The notes below the pieces were generated by a model, which saw only the letters and a program-made list of their open reading frames with translations, was not told where the DNA came from and made no database searches. Both the position numbers and the translations under genes were made by a program. From assembly GCF_022807975.1 (NCBI RefSeq), contig NZ_CP094358.1, positions 3,286,001 through 3,350,000 on the forward strand: DNA of 64,000 bases, read 5' to 3'. Below, piece by piece: positions 17,735 through 26,802 of the stretch. How positions within the stretch are numbered: the stretch's first letter is position 1; every line of letters starts with the position of its first letter. This DNA comes from Abyssalbus ytuae (GTDB taxonomy: Bacteria; Bacteroidota; Bacteroidia; Flavobacteriales; Flavobacteriaceae).

Positions 17735-18047
17735 TTTTCCCGGACTTGCGTTTAAATAAAATAATAGTACCCTAAATAACTAATATTTAAAAAGGAGGTA
17801 TTATTTATATTTCAAGAGCATCTATTTCGTTAAAAATTAGTGGATTATTAGGAATCTCTATGGAGATGATGGTACCTGGTGATACCTTAGCTATATCAAA
17901 TCCAATTCGGGATATGTCTTAAAATCAATTGTCAAATCACTGGCATCACCAATATTCTGTATATATTATTTTAATAATGTAATAAATTGATTTTCCCGGA
18001 TCAGTTTTAAAACTTTTTAAGTATTTCAGGGCGTGTTGATATGTTTC
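17735..18047. other. Non-coding spacer between truncated GNAT and mtfA remnant
   Basis: About 313 AT-rich bases with stops in all frames. No nitrilase remnant, palindrome or promoter was recognised. It is probably degraded sequence. Confidence 0.5.
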
Positions 18048-18167
18048 TTTATCTGTTTTGGCAGTTATACCGGAACATTTTTCAGAGTAATCCGGATCAT
18101 TTCAAAAAGAATTTTGTGAATTATGTAGTTTTGTTTATAAGGCACTGAATTTTAAATATATAGAGCA
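18048..18167 (+). pseudogene. Decayed copy of the MtfA C-terminus
   Basis: Frame 18054-18167 reads LAVIPEHFSE, stop, SGSFQKEFCEL...ALNFKYIEH, stop, which aligns residue for residue with the last 38 residues of the intact MtfA-like protein (FAVILEHFFE SPESFQKEFPQL...MLNFNYIGY). It has an internal stop and no N-terminal part nearby. The bases after both stops are also alike (TTGAATATA then an A-rich run), so the similarity extends slightly past the gene end. Confidence 0.75.
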
Positions 18168-18267
18168 TTGAATATATACAAAAACTCAAATATTTTTACT
18201 GATTAATATCATATTTTTTCTTCCTATTGTTTTTGATATTAGGCCTGTAATTCATTATCAGATAGCC

Positions 18268-18723
18268 ATGAAAAATAAAGTAAAAGTTTCCACAATAATG
18301 ACGACAGATTTGATTCAGCTGAACATTTCTGATAGTTTGTATAAAGCCGAAAAACTCTTTAAAAAGTATAAAATAAGGCATTTGCCGGTGGTACAGGGAA
18401 AAAGGATCGTAGGAATATTAAGTTATACCGATCTTTTGCGTATAAGTTATGTTGATGTAATTGATGAAGATGATGAAACTGTTGAAAGCATTGTATATGA
18501 TATGTTTTCCCTTCCTCAGGTAATGATGAATAAACCTGTGGTAGTATCACCCGATACTCCCATAAAAGAAGTGGCTGAAATATTATCGCAAAGAGAATTC
18601 CATGCTTTGCCTGTTGTTGAGAATGATGAGTTGGTGGGTATAGTAACAACAACCGATTTAATAAGGTATTTTTACAGTGAATTTTATGCCGAAAAACCTC
18701 TTTCCAAACTGGAACAAATTTAA
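18268..18723 (+). CDS. CBS-pair domain protein
   Basis: Cytoplasmic protein of 151 residues made almost entirely of two CBS motifs (about 5-60 and 85-140): VSTIMTTDLIQLNISDSLYKAEKLF with IRHLPVV...IVGILSYTDLL, and VVVSPDTPIKEVAEIL with FHALPVV...LVGIVTTTDLI. Such pairs bind adenine nucleotides and regulate partners. An acidic linker (DVIDEDDETVE) separates them. Its last four bases overlap the end of the convergent YpdA gene, so there is no room for a terminator between them. Confidence 0.9.
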   Translation: MKNKVKVSTIMTTDLIQLNISDSLYKAEKLFKKYKIRHLPVVQGKRIVGILSYTDLLRISYVDVIDEDDETVESIVYDMFSLPQVMMNKPVVVSPDTPIKEVAEILSQREFHALPVVENDELVGIVTTTDLIRYFYSEFYAEKPLSKLEQI

Positions 18724-19691
18724 AGAGCTTGTTTGGAGATAATATCTTTTAAAATCATTTTGGCATGAATACGTGAGTTTTCAATAAACCACACATGCGT
18801 ATCCATACCACCACAAATTACACCAGCCAGATATAAATTTTTCACATTGGTTTCCATAGTGCCCTCATTGTATTGAGGGTATAATTTTTCATCATCGGAG
18901 AGAACTACTCCTATTTTTTTTAAAAAATCAAAATTTGGCATATAACCGGTAAGGGCAATTACAAAATCGTTTTCTATTTCAATAATACCCTCGGGAGTAT
19001 TAACAATAATTGTATGTTCCTTTATTTCTTTTACTTCCGAATTAAAACAGGCCTTTATGCTGCCTTCCTCAATTCGGTTAATAATATCCGGCCTCACCCA
19101 GTATTTTACCCTTTCTCCAATTTCACTATCACGAACAATCATCGTAACATCGGCTCCTTTTCTGTAACATTCTAACGCAGCATCCACAGCAGAGTTACTG
19201 GCCCCGATAACAGCAACTTTCTGGCGGGCATAAAAATGAGGGTCTTTGTAATAATGTGTTACCTTAGGCAGGTTTTCCCCCGGAACATTAATTAAGTTCG
19301 GAATATCATAAAACCCTGTTGCTACAATAATATAGGTTGCCACATAGGAATCCTTACCGGTTTTTATTTTAAATTGATTGTTTTCTTTTTCTACTGAATT
19401 TACTTCTTCAAAAAGGTGTATGTTCAAATCGTTAGAAGTAACAATTCTCCTGTAGTATTCAAGGGCTTCATTTCGTTTAGGTTTAGCTTCCTTGCTTATA
19501 AAGGGGATTCCGTCAATTTCCAGTTTTTCCGAAGTTGAAAAAAACTGCATGTTTGAAGGGTAATTGAATAATGAATTCACGATAGCCCCTTTCTCAATAA
19601 TGAGGTAATTAAGACCTTTCTTTTTAGCTTCCAGTCCACATGCAATACCTATAGGCCCTCCTCCTATAATTATAAGGTCATAACTATTCAT
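18720..19691 (-). CDS. YpdA-type flavin disulfide reductase
   Basis: FAD- and NADPH-dependent pyridine nucleotide-disulfide oxidoreductase-like protein of 323 residues. FAD-binding GxGxxG is IIIGGGPIGIACG at the N-terminus; the NADPH-binding motif is KVAVIGASNSAVDAAL near residue 165. It matches the YpdA / putative bacillithiol disulfide reductase family, which keeps a low-molecular-weight thiol reduced; unlike thioredoxin reductase no CxxC pair is present. Whether the thiol here is bacillithiol is inferred from the family. Its start overlaps the rpe stop as TAATG, so the two are coupled. Confidence 0.88.
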   Translation of the reverse strand: MNSYDLIIIGGGPIGIACGLEAKKKGLNYLIIEKGAIVNSLFNYPSNMQFFSTSEKLEIDGIPFISKEAKPKRNEALEYYRRIVTSNDLNIHLFEEVNSVEKENNQFKIKTGKDSYVATYIIVATGFYDIPNLINVPGENLPKVTHYYKDPHFYARQKVAVIGASNSAVDAALECYRKGADVTMIVRDSEIGERVKYWVRPDIINRIEEGSIKACFNSEVKEIKEHTIIVNTPEGIIEIENDFVIALTGYMPNFDFLKKIGVVLSDDEKLYPQYNEGTMETNVKNLYLAGVICGGMDTHVWFIENSRIHAKMILKDIISKQAL

Positions 19692-20350
19692 TAAAACATT
19701 CTTTTCTTTAAATTACTAATGGTTTCAATAGGATTTTCACTGCTAAACACAAAATTTCCGGCCACTAATACGTCTGCACCTGCATCAATTAAAGCTTTTG
19801 CATTATTGGCATTTACACCTCCGTCTATTTCAATAAGAGTAGATGCATTGTTGGTAATGATAAGTTCCTTTAGCCTGTTTATTTTATTATAGGTATTCTC
19901 AATAAATTTTTGTCCGCCAAACCCGGGATTAACACTCATAAGAATTACCAGGTCAATATCGTTAATAACATCTTCAAGCAAGTTTACACCTGTATGCGGA
20001 TTAAGAGCTACTCCTGCTTTCATGCCTTTACTTTTAATAGCCTGCAATGTACGGTGTAAATGAGTACAAGCCTCATAATGCACAGTTAAATTAGCCGTTC
20101 CCAACTCAGCAAAAGTATCAATATACCTGTCCGGATCCACAATCATGAGATGCACATCCATAGGTTTTTCTGCATATTTTTTAATAGCCTGTATAACCGG
20201 CATTCCAAAGGATATATTGGGTACAAACACACCATCCATTACATCAATATGAAACCAGTCGGCATCACTGCTGTTTACCATTTCTATATCCCGTTGTAAA
20301 TTGCCAAAATCGGCGGCTAACAGAGAAGGAGCTAATAGTTTTTTACTCAT
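19691..20350 (-). CDS. rpe: Ribulose-phosphate 3-epimerase
   Basis: Interconverts ribulose-5-P and xylulose-5-P in the pentose phosphate pathway. The 219-residue product has full family length, with the conserved N-terminus LLAPSLLAADFGNL, metal-site HIDVMDGVFVPNISFG, MDVHLMIVDP, VILMSVNPGFGGQKFI and EIDGGVNANNAK. It is upstream of and coupled to the ypdA gene. It starts about 150 bases beyond the rpoD end, so it probably has its own promoter. Confidence 0.96.
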   Translation of the reverse strand: MSKKLLAPSLLAADFGNLQRDIEMVNSSDADWFHIDVMDGVFVPNISFGMPVIQAIKKYAEKPMDVHLMIVDPDRYIDTFAELGTANLTVHYEACTHLHRTLQAIKSKGMKAGVALNPHTGVNLLEDVINDIDLVILMSVNPGFGGQKFIENTYNKINRLKELIITNNASTLIEIDGGVNANNAKALIDAGADVLVAGNFVFSSENPIETISNLKKRMF

Positions 20351-20411
20351 TGTTTAATACTTGTTTCGTGCAAAAATAAGTGAAATATATTGATTTGGAC
20401 AGGCGGTTTAA

Positions 20412-20442
20412 AATAAAAAACTCCGGTAATCAGCCGGAGTTT
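20412..20442 (-). terminator. Terminator of rpoD
   Basis: On the minus strand AAACTCCGG, 7-base loop, CCGGAGTTT, then TTT and an AT-rich tail. It lies 60 bases past the rpoD stop. Confidence 0.85.
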
Positions 20443-20501
20443 CATTCATCAATCAAAAAACGAACAGTTATGATAAACTGTTGTAATTGTATATGGAATT
20501 A

Positions 20502-21365
20502 TTATCCCAAATATGTTTTTAATATTTTACTTCTGGAAGTATGTTTAAGCCTTCTTATGGCTTTTTCTTTAATTTGGCGAACACGTTCACGTGTAAGGTC
20601 AAAAGTTTCACCAATTTCCTCAAGAGTCATAGGATGCTGGTCGCCTAAACCAAAATAAAGGCGTATTACATCAGCCTCACGGGGAGTAAGAGTTTCAAGT
20701 GCACGCTCAATTTCAGTACGTAAAGACTCGTGTAATAACTCTCTGTCGGGATTTGGAGATTCGCCACTACGAAGTACATCGTAAAGGTTAGAATCCTCAC
20801 CTTCTACCAAGGGAGCATCCATAGAGACATGACGACCTGAATTTTTCATTGATTCTTTAACATCGTTTACCGACATATCTAACTCTTTTGCTATTTCTTC
20901 AGCCGATGGAATTCTTTCATGAGCCTGTTCAAGAAAAGCATAGGTTTTGTTTATTTTGTTAATGGAACCAATTTTATTTAGAGGTAAACGTACAATACGC
21001 GATTGCTCGGCTAATGCCTGTAAAATAGACTGACGAATCCACCAAACTGCGTAGGAAATAAATTTAAAACCACGGGTTTCATCAAAACGCTGTGCCGCTT
21101 TTATAAGTCCAAGATTCCCTTCATTTATAAGATCGGGAAGTGTTAAACCCTGATTTTGGTATTGCTTTGCTACCGATACCACAAAACGTAAATTAGCTTT
21201 GGTTAATCTTTCTAAAGCTATCTGGTCTCCTGCCTTAATACGTTGTGCTAATTCTACTTCCTGGTCTGCGGTAATTAATTCAACTTTTCCAATTTCTTGT
21301 AGGTACTTGTCCAATGAAGCAGTTTCCCGGTTGGTAACCTGCTTAGTAATTTTTAGTTGTCTCAT
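20502..21365 (-). CDS. rpoD: Primary RNA polymerase sigma factor
   Basis: Housekeeping sigma factor, 287 residues, the short form typical of Bacteroidota (no long region 1.1). Region 1.2 is [16 protein letters not shown]; region 2 has [36 protein letters not shown] and [15 protein letters not shown]; region 3 has [14 protein letters not shown]; region 4 ends with [25 protein letters not shown]. This factor reads the TAnnTTTG promoters seen elsewhere in the window. A good Shine-Dalgarno-like AAGGAG lies upstream of the ATG, and a terminator follows. Confidence 0.97.
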   Translation of the reverse strand: MRQLKITKQVTNRETASLDKYLQEIGKVELITADQEVELAQRIKAGDQIALERLTKANLRFVVSVAKQYQNQGLTLPDLINEGNLGLIKAAQRFDETRGFKFISYAVWWIRQSILQALAEQSRIVRLPLNKIGSINKINKTYAFLEQAHERIPSAEEIAKELDMSVNDVKESMKNSGRHVSMDAPLVEGEDSNLYDVLRSGESPNPDRELLHESLRTEIERALETLTPREADVIRLYFGLGDQHPMTLEEIGETFDLTRERVRQIKEKAIRRLKHTSRSKILKTYLG

Positions 21366-21491
21366 CTAAATCTTTCTCCTTCTTTTTTTGTGAATACTGG
21401 TGTACAGGTGGTTATACGTAAAGCGTTACCAAAATGTTACATAAATTTTAAAAAAAGTTTTTTTCTATCCTGTTCCAACTAAATTCTGCTT

Positions 21492-21947
21492 TTATTTCAT
21501 CCTTACCGTATCGGGTACTAAAATAGTATAATCGCCACCGTTTCGTATTACGTCTCTTACAATAGATGAGCTTATATATGATTTTCCTGATGAGGTTAAT
21601 AAAAATACGGTTTCTATTTCGGCCAGTTTCCTGTTGGTATGGGCAATAGCTTTTTCAAATTCAAAATCGGCAGGATTACGCAAACCTCTCAGAATAAACT
21701 GGGCATCTATCTTTTTGCAAAAATCAACCGTCAGGCCGGTATAGGACATTACTTTTATTTTGGGTTCATCTTTAAAAGCTTCTTCAATAAAGCCCATACG
21801 CTCTTCTAAAGTGAACATATATTTTTTTTCGGCATTTATTCCTATAGCTAAAATAATTTCATCAAACAGGGTAAGGCCTCTCATTATTATATCACAGTGG
21901 CCTAAAGTAATCGGGTCAAACGATCCGGGAAAAACTGCTCTTCTCAT
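21492..21947 (-). CDS. coaD: Phosphopantetheine adenylyltransferase
   Basis: Coenzyme A biosynthesis enzyme that adenylylates 4'-phosphopantetheine. The product is 151 residues, normal for the family. The nucleotidyltransferase motifs are GSFDPITLGHCDII (TxGH) near the N-terminus and the C-terminal ISSSIVRDV (ISSxxVR). RGLRNPADFEFEKAIAHTNR is the substrate-binding stretch. It lies 64 bases after ddl on the same strand, and the ddl-coaD pairing is usual in Flavobacteriaceae. Confidence 0.96.
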   Translation of the reverse strand: MRRAVFPGSFDPITLGHCDIIMRGLTLFDEIILAIGINAEKKYMFTLEERMGFIEEAFKDEPKIKVMSYTGLTVDFCKKIDAQFILRGLRNPADFEFEKAIAHTNRKLAEIETVFLLTSSGKSYISSSIVRDVIRNGGDYTILVPDTVRMK

Positions 21948-22011
21948 ATTTTATAAAATTAAGACTTTTTAATGGATGCCTTAAACAAAACATTGTATTG
22001 ATTGAGTTTCT

Positions 22012-23001
22012 TTATTGTATGTTGGAAACCATCACTTCTTCTATGGCGTTTTCAAATAATTCGCTTAAAGTTATACCGGCATGCTGTGCCTGTTGTGGTA
22101 AAATGCTGGCTTCGGTAAGTCCGGGAGTAGTATTAACTTCCAGTAAATGAGGTTCACCGTTTACAAAAATATATTCACTGCGTGAAAAACCGGTCATTCT
22201 TAATACTTCGTATACTTTTTTGGCTACAGAGGATACTTTTTTCTCCATTTCGGATGAAATACGGGCGGGGGTAATTTCCTGGGATTTACCCAGGTATTTA
22301 GCTTCATAATCAAAAAAATCGTTTTCCGATACTATTTCCGTTACCGGTAAAACTGTGGTTTCTCCTTTATAACTAATTACTCCTACTGAAACTTCGGTAC
22401 CGTCCAGGAAGGATTCAATAATTATTTCATCATCTTCTTTATAAGCGGTGTCTATGGCAGGAATAAGTTGTTCTTTAGCGTTTACTTTTGATATGCCAAA
22501 ACTGCTGCCTGCTCTATTGGCTTTTACAAAACAGGGTAAGCCGACGGTTTTTATAATTTCCTCTTCGTTTATCACATCACCTTTATTTAAAAAATAGGAT
22601 TTGGCGGTTTTTATTCCGTAAGGTTTTAAAACAGATAATAAGTCTCTTTTATTAAATGTTAAAGCAGACTGATAGAACCCACACCCGGTAAGCGGTATTC
22701 CCAGCAATGCGAAGTAAGCCTGCATGTAGCCGTCTTCTCCGGGGGTGCCGTGAATAGCATTAAAAACACAATCGAAGGTGATTCTTTTTTTGTCTACAAC
22801 AATTGAAAAATCATTTCTGTCAATCGGTATTTCATTTTCATTATCATCCACATATACCCACTTGTTTTTAAAAATATGTATTTTAAAAGGGGTGTACTTT
22901 TCTTTGTTTAAGTATTTATAAACCACACTTCCGCTCTGAAGGGAAATTTCATATTCGCTGGAATAGCCGCCCATTATGATGGCAATATTTTTTTTTGGCA
23001 T
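22012..23001 (-). CDS. ddl: D-alanine--D-alanine ligase
   Basis: ATP-grasp ligase that makes D-Ala-D-Ala for peptidoglycan, 329 residues. The N-terminus IAIIMGGYSSEYEISLQSG is the first substrate motif; HGTPGEDGYMQAYFALLGIPLTGCG is the second; the ATP-grasp region includes LPCFVKANRAGSSFGISKV; and the Mg/D-Ala site is LLEVNTTPGLTEASILPQQA. It is divergent from the region that should hold the PASTA gene; in related genomes ddl and the PASTA protein are usually closer neighbours. Confidence 0.96.
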   Translation of the reverse strand: MPKKNIAIIMGGYSSEYEISLQSGSVVYKYLNKEKYTPFKIHIFKNKWVYVDDNENEIPIDRNDFSIVVDKKRITFDCVFNAIHGTPGEDGYMQAYFALLGIPLTGCGFYQSALTFNKRDLLSVLKPYGIKTAKSYFLNKGDVINEEEIIKTVGLPCFVKANRAGSSFGISKVNAKEQLIPAIDTAYKEDDEIIIESFLDGTEVSVGVISYKGETTVLPVTEIVSENDFFDYEAKYLGKSQEITPARISSEMEKKVSSVAKKVYEVLRMTGFSRSEYIFVNGEPHLLEVNTTPGLTEASILPQQAQHAGITLSELFENAIEEVMVSNIQ

Positions 23002-23093
23002 ATATTAATAAAATTATATGTTAAATATAACAATTTTGTATGTCTGTTTCATGTTCTAAACAAACCGTAATTGCCGGATATGTTATTGTACCG

Positions 23094-23606
23094 TTATTTT
23101 AATTCTATCTCAAAAAAGCACACGTCTGCATTATGATAATGCGATGGCAACCCCGATGTGTTTTTTAATTTTTTCATTCCAAGAAAATTAAACCCACAAT
23201 TTTTATAATGATTGATTAATTTTTCATTTTCACCACAAGTATCCATTCTAATGAATTGTTTATTTTGCTTGCTGGCATAATTTTTAGACCAATCAACAAT
23301 TGTTTGTACAAAGTTATTCCCTCTAAATTCAGGGTTAGTAGCTATTCGATGAATATAGATAGAAGTATCATTTGCACTATCCTCCCAAATTTGGACATCA
23401 TTAAATGTTATTGCCCAAATACAGGCTATTTTATTCTTAATTAATAATTTAAACTGTCTGTTTTCAACAACTTCTGTAGTTATGAATTTTTGATCAAATT
23501 CAGGCCATTGATTTTCTGGGAATTTTATTTTTTGAAAATTAGTAGCTAATTTATAAAGCCTGAATATTTCTGGGATATCATTTAAATTACTGTTAGTTAT
23601 TATCAT
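23094..23606 (-). CDS. GNAT family N-acetyltransferase
   Basis: Soluble acetyltransferase of 170 residues. The core is IYIHRIATNPEFRGNNFVQTIVDWSKNYA (acetyl-CoA loop FRGNNFVQ near residue 98), then KQFIRMDTCGENEKLINHYKNCGFNFLG, the usual strand-helix-strand ending. The substrate is unknown. It is separated from ddl by 92 bases on the same strand and belongs to an accessory segment (ddl to PASTA gene) that also holds a broken DUF6169 gene. Confidence 0.8.
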   Translation of the reverse strand: MIITNSNLNDIPEIFRLYKLATNFQKIKFPENQWPEFDQKFITTEVVENRQFKLLIKNKIACIWAITFNDVQIWEDSANDTSIYIHRIATNPEFRGNNFVQTIVDWSKNYASKQNKQFIRMDTCGENEKLINHYKNCGFNFLGMKKLKNTSGLPSHYHNADVCFFEIELK

Positions 23607-23800
23607 AATTAGCTATATTTTAAGTGATTATGATTTAGATGGTTAACACATAAAAAATAACCTGCAACTTCATATAAGTTCCCGTCTAATATAGTATTAA
23701 TTGATAGAATACAATCAATGGTTTTACACAGATTTGGTGAATTTTTTTTCATTATGGGTACCGGGTTTTTAATTCAGAATTATTTTATCAATCGGGTAAT

Positions 23801-23832
23801 TTTGTATAATTCAATCAAACAGTATATTTTTG
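23801..23832 (+). promoter_or_regulatory. Promoter for the small ORF / DUF6169 pair
   Basis: TTTG (23801-23804), 20-base spacer, TATTTTTG (23825-23832), 10 bases upstream of the small ORF start. It matches the Bacteroidota -33/-7 consensus well. Confidence 0.6.
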
Positions 23833-23842
23833 CCCTGTAATT

Positions 23843-23992
23843 ATGCAGAAAAAGAAAGTAAATAAAGCCTTGATTATTAAGTCAATTACTAAAATGGTAT
23901 CTGACAAAGAGACTGTTCGCTCATATATTAAGGGTAGAACAGATCTTAAAACCATTAATAAAAAAGGTATTAAGTTTGCGAAACCCCTATAA
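23843..23992 (+). CDS. Small basic protein upstream of DUF6169 (49 aa)
   Basis: A 49-residue, Lys-rich product, not matched to a named family. It ends in the phrase YIKGRTDLKTINKKGIKFAKPL (described by its ends), whose KKGI/V-K-x-A-x-P-L ending I associate with small proteins next to DUF6169 genes, though I could not check this. It has a good promoter, and its last 17 bases overlap the start of the DUF6169 frame, so the pair is translationally coupled. Such a tight small-basic-protein/partner pair resembles toxin-antitoxin layouts, but no function is claimed. Confidence 0.55.
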   Translation: MQKKKVNKALIIKSITKMVSDKETVRSYIKGRTDLKTINKKGIKFAKPL

Positions 23993-24469
23993 TTATTTCT
24001 TCCATCACGATACGGGTACTTATCAATTTATTACTAAAAACAACATAACGTACAGGGTTGCTTTTATAGAAGATAGTACTTTAACCACAGTTTCAACTAC
24101 AGGGATGACGTTTGATAGTATTTATCAGGTAGTTATTGAAAAAATCAGTGACGAACTTGAGCCCCTGGACGCCCGGGTTTTTTAACAATTGATACTATAA
24201 TAAGAGATTTCTTTTCTACAGTAGAGAATGCTTTAATATACGTTTGCTCAAATGATAGAGGTAAAGATCATGTACGATATCGGGTTTTTGAAAGATGGTA
24301 TCAAAACAGCAAACATAAAACTATAATAATAAAAGTTGACAATGTCATTCCGTTAGAAGATGATAATGTAATTTATACATCTTTATTATATCATAAGGAC
24401 AATCCAAATGTAAAATACATTTTAAATACTTTTGAAGAAATAAAAGATGCTTTGAATAAGGATGAATAG
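23976..24469 (+). pseudogene. DUF6169 family protein, broken by a one-base frameshift
   Basis: The frame from TTG 23976 gives NPYNYFFHHDTGTYQF...DELEPLDARVF and stops at 24183. From 24185 the next frame continues without interruption (TIDTIIRDFFSTVENALIYV, ERWYQNSKHKT, IYTSLLYHKDNPN) to a TAG at 24467. Joined, the two parts form one protein of about 160 residues that I recognise as the DUF6169 family. The break falls at a run of six T followed by AA; one base is missing relative to the expected reading. It is either a real pseudogene or a sequencing indel in a homopolymer. The TTG start overlapping the small upstream ORF is unusual but there is no ATG alternative. Confidence 0.7.
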
Positions 24470-24590
24470 AATTAAACCGGGGATGGACAATTTATATAAA
24501 AGTCAATGATAATTAAGACCAAGGTATGCTTCTAAATTATATTTAATCAATTTGCAAATAATAAAATACCACAATAGTTATTGGTTTTTA

Positions 24591-24598
24591 TATATTTG
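24591..24598 (+). promoter_or_regulatory. TATATTTG -7 box before the PASTA gene
   Basis: Exact TAnnTTTG match 21 bases before the preferred ATG at 24620. No TTG at the ideal distance upstream was found, so only the -7 element is supported. Confidence 0.4.
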
Positions 24599-24619
24599 TT
24601 TTTTCAACAAACAAAATAC

Positions 24620-25174
24620 ATGAGTTTTTTTAAGTTTTTAGGTAGTAAAACCTTTCTATATCAGATAATACTAGCTATTATAGCTATTTTTCTATTAATA
24701 TATCTGGCTCTTCATTTATTAAAATCATCCACTAACCACGGTGAATTTACCGTAGTTCCTGATTTATCCCGGAAAACATTTAACCAGGCAAAACTATTAC
24801 TTGATAATGCCGGTTTAAGGGCCGAATTGGTAGACTCTACCAATTTTAACCCTAATTATCCCCGTTTTTCGGTGATTGAACAAAATCCTGCTGCAGGAGA
24901 GAAAGTAAAAGAGAACCGTAAAATTTACCTTAAAATAAACAGGTCGGGGTATGAAAAAGTAACAGTGCCGGATTTAATACAGGTTACTTTCCGCAATGCC
25001 ACTTCCATAGTAAAAGCCGTTGGCCTCGAAATAAAAGAGGTAGAATATGTTGATAACATAGGAAAAGACATGGTATTGGGAGTAAAGTATGAAGGTAAAG
25101 AAATAAAAGCCGGTACAAAAATTCCTAAAACATCGCGTATTGTACTTGTATGTGGTAACGGCAAAAGAAATTAA
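24620..25174 (+). CDS. Membrane-anchored PASTA domain protein
   Basis: 184 residues from ATG 24620 (an upstream in-frame start at 24581 overlaps the -7 box). One membrane segment at about residues 15-35 (YQIILAIIAIFLLIYLAL), then two extracytoplasmic PASTA repeats: FTVVPDLSRKTFNQAKLLLDNAGLRAEL (start F44) and VTVPDLIQVTFRNATSIVKAVGLEI, with a partial third. PASTA domains bind peptidoglycan fragments; here there is no kinase or transpeptidase domain attached. It is followed after 19 bases by the RluA-family gene, the usual pair in Flavobacteriaceae. Confidence 0.9.
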   Translation: MSFFKFLGSKTFLYQIILAIIAIFLLIYLALHLLKSSTNHGEFTVVPDLSRKTFNQAKLLLDNAGLRAELVDSTNFNPNYPRFSVIEQNPAAGEKVKENRKIYLKINRSGYEKVTVPDLIQVTFRNATSIVKAVGLEIKEVEYVDNIGKDMVLGVKYEGKEIKAGTKIPKTSRIVLVCGNGKRN

Positions 25175-25193
25175 TATTAAAAAGGCCTGAAGA

Positions 25194-26225
25194 ATGATTG
25201 AAGACAATGAAGTAGAAGAACAGGATGATGAACTCTACGAACACTACAGTTTTAAAGCAGGGAAGGGGCAGGAGCCTTTAAGGGTAGATAAGTTTTTGAT
25301 GAATTTCATTGAAAACGCCACCCGTAACAAAATACAACAGGCAGCAAAAAACGGAAATATTTATGTAAACGGAAGCCCTGTTAAATCCAACCACAAGGTA
25401 AAGGCCAATGATGAGGTAAAAGTACTTTTTGAACACCCTCCACACGAATATTTACTGGTGCCCGAAAATATCCCCCTGGATATAGTATATGAAGACGATT
25501 CATTACTGGTAATTAACAAACCCGCCGGCATGGTGGTACATCCGGGCCACGGCAACTACTCCGGTACACTTATTAATGCCCTGATATATCATTTTAAAAA
25601 CCTTCCGGTTAACAGTAACGAAAGGCCGGGACTGGTACACCGTATAGATAAAGATACCAGCGGATTGCTGGTTATTGCCAAAACAGAACACGCTTTAAAC
25701 CACCTGGCCAAACAGTTTTTTGATAAAACCAGCGAGAGGGAATATGTAGCCCTTGTATGGGGAAATGTAGCCGAAGACGAAGGTACCGTTACAGGCAACA
25801 TTGGCAGGCACCCCAAAAACAGGTTGCAAATGGCGGTGTTTGAAGACGGCAGCCACGGAAAAGAAGCCGTTACCCATTACAGGGTTTTAGAACGCTTTGG
25901 CTATGTTACCCTGGTGACCTGCAAATTAGAAACCGGCCGTACACACCAAATACGTGTGCATATGAAACACATAGGGCATACCCTTTTTAATGATGAAAGA
26001 TACGGCGGCGAAAAAATATTAAAAGGAACTACATTCACCAAATACAGGCAATTTGTAGAAAATTGTTTTAAAATATTACCCCGGCAGGCCCTGCATGCAA
26101 AAACACTGGGTTTTGAACATCCGGTGAGCGGAGAGATTTTAAGGTTTGATTCCCAATTGCCCCCAGATATGACAGAATGTATAGAAAAGTGGCGCAACTA
26201 TGCCAGGCATCAAAACCCCGATTAA
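25194..26225 (+). CDS. RluA family pseudouridine synthase (RluD-like)
   Basis: Modifies uridines in 23S rRNA. The 343-residue product has an N-terminal S4 RNA-binding domain (about 30-90; LRVDKFLMNFIENATRNKIQQA) and the catalytic domain with GLVHRIDKDTSGLLVIAKTE, where the Asp of HRID is the nucleophile, plus LETGRTHQIRVHMKHIGHTLFND. It matches RluD more than RluC in layout, but the target uridines cannot be told from sequence alone. It starts 19 bases after the PASTA gene in one operon. Confidence 0.92.
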   Translation: MIEDNEVEEQDDELYEHYSFKAGKGQEPLRVDKFLMNFIENATRNKIQQAAKNGNIYVNGSPVKSNHKVKANDEVKVLFEHPPHEYLLVPENIPLDIVYEDDSLLVINKPAGMVVHPGHGNYSGTLINALIYHFKNLPVNSNERPGLVHRIDKDTSGLLVIAKTEHALNHLAKQFFDKTSEREYVALVWGNVAEDEGTVTGNIGRHPKNRLQMAVFEDGSHGKEAVTHYRVLERFGYVTLVTCKLETGRTHQIRVHMKHIGHTLFNDERYGGEKILKGTTFTKYRQFVENCFKILPRQALHAKTLGFEHPVSGEILRFDSQLPPDMTECIEKWRNYARHQNPD

Positions 26226-26286
26226 TTTAGGTCTTGCTTTCTTCGTTCTTCTCACCTTGTAAATAATTAGTGTTATCTCCGGTCTT

Positions 26287-26802
26287 TCACTCCCTTACAG
26301 GGATCATATTTGAAGTATCCACCGGAAAACTATCATACTTATTATACAATTTTAAATATTTCTCAGGGTCAACGGGAACTTCACTTAACGTTTCATGCAA
26401 ACCCCTGAAAAAACCCTCCCGCTTTTGCGACGGATTAAAAATCAATGTCAGTTTTACGGTTTCGTTCGTATCGTTTTTAAATCCGTGGGGAGTAAACCGG
26501 GGAACATAAGCCACCGTTCCCGGGGGGGCTTTATATTCCTGGCCTGCCACCTGTATTGTTAACATACCCTCATTCACAATAAAAGTTTCATCCATAAACC
26601 TGTGGTAGTGTAATTTTGCCCCTATAGCCATAGGAGGCAGGGAAATTTCATAAACACCCAATTGATTACCAGACATGGCGCTGGTAACCTTAAATGTTAT
26701 TGAAATAGTGTTTAATTCTAATTTTTCACCCTCATCAGGGTTAATTACAGATGCATTATTTTCCAGCCGGTCTTCAAAGTAATTTTCTTTAATCCTGTTC
26801 AT
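26287..26802 (-). CDS. Cupin domain protein
   Basis: Single-domain cupin of 171 residues. The first motif is KLHYHRFMDETFIVNEGMLTI (HxH...E), the second VAYVPRFTPHGFKN (PxxxPH), giving a likely metal site of two His, Glu and His. It may be a small dioxygenase, isomerase or sensor; the substrate is unknown. It is the last gene of the ECF sigma / azoreductase / cupin group: its ATG overlaps the azoreductase stop by four bases, so the two are coupled. Confidence 0.85.
   Translation of the reverse strand: MNRIKENYFEDRLENNASVINPDEGEKLELNTISITFKVTSAMSGNQLGVYEISLPPMAIGAKLHYHRFMDETFIVNEGMLTIQVAGQEYKAPPGTVAYVPRFTPHGFKNDTNETVKLTLIFNPSQKREGFFRGLHETLSEVPVDPEKYLKLYNKYDSFPVDTSNMIPVRE

Noticed and set aside
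24178-24184. TTTTTTA as a programmed -1 frameshift site in the DUF6169 gene
   Set aside because: The heptamer is not in the required X-XXY-YYZ phase with the upstream frame, and no downstream stimulator structure was seen; a simple indel is more likely.
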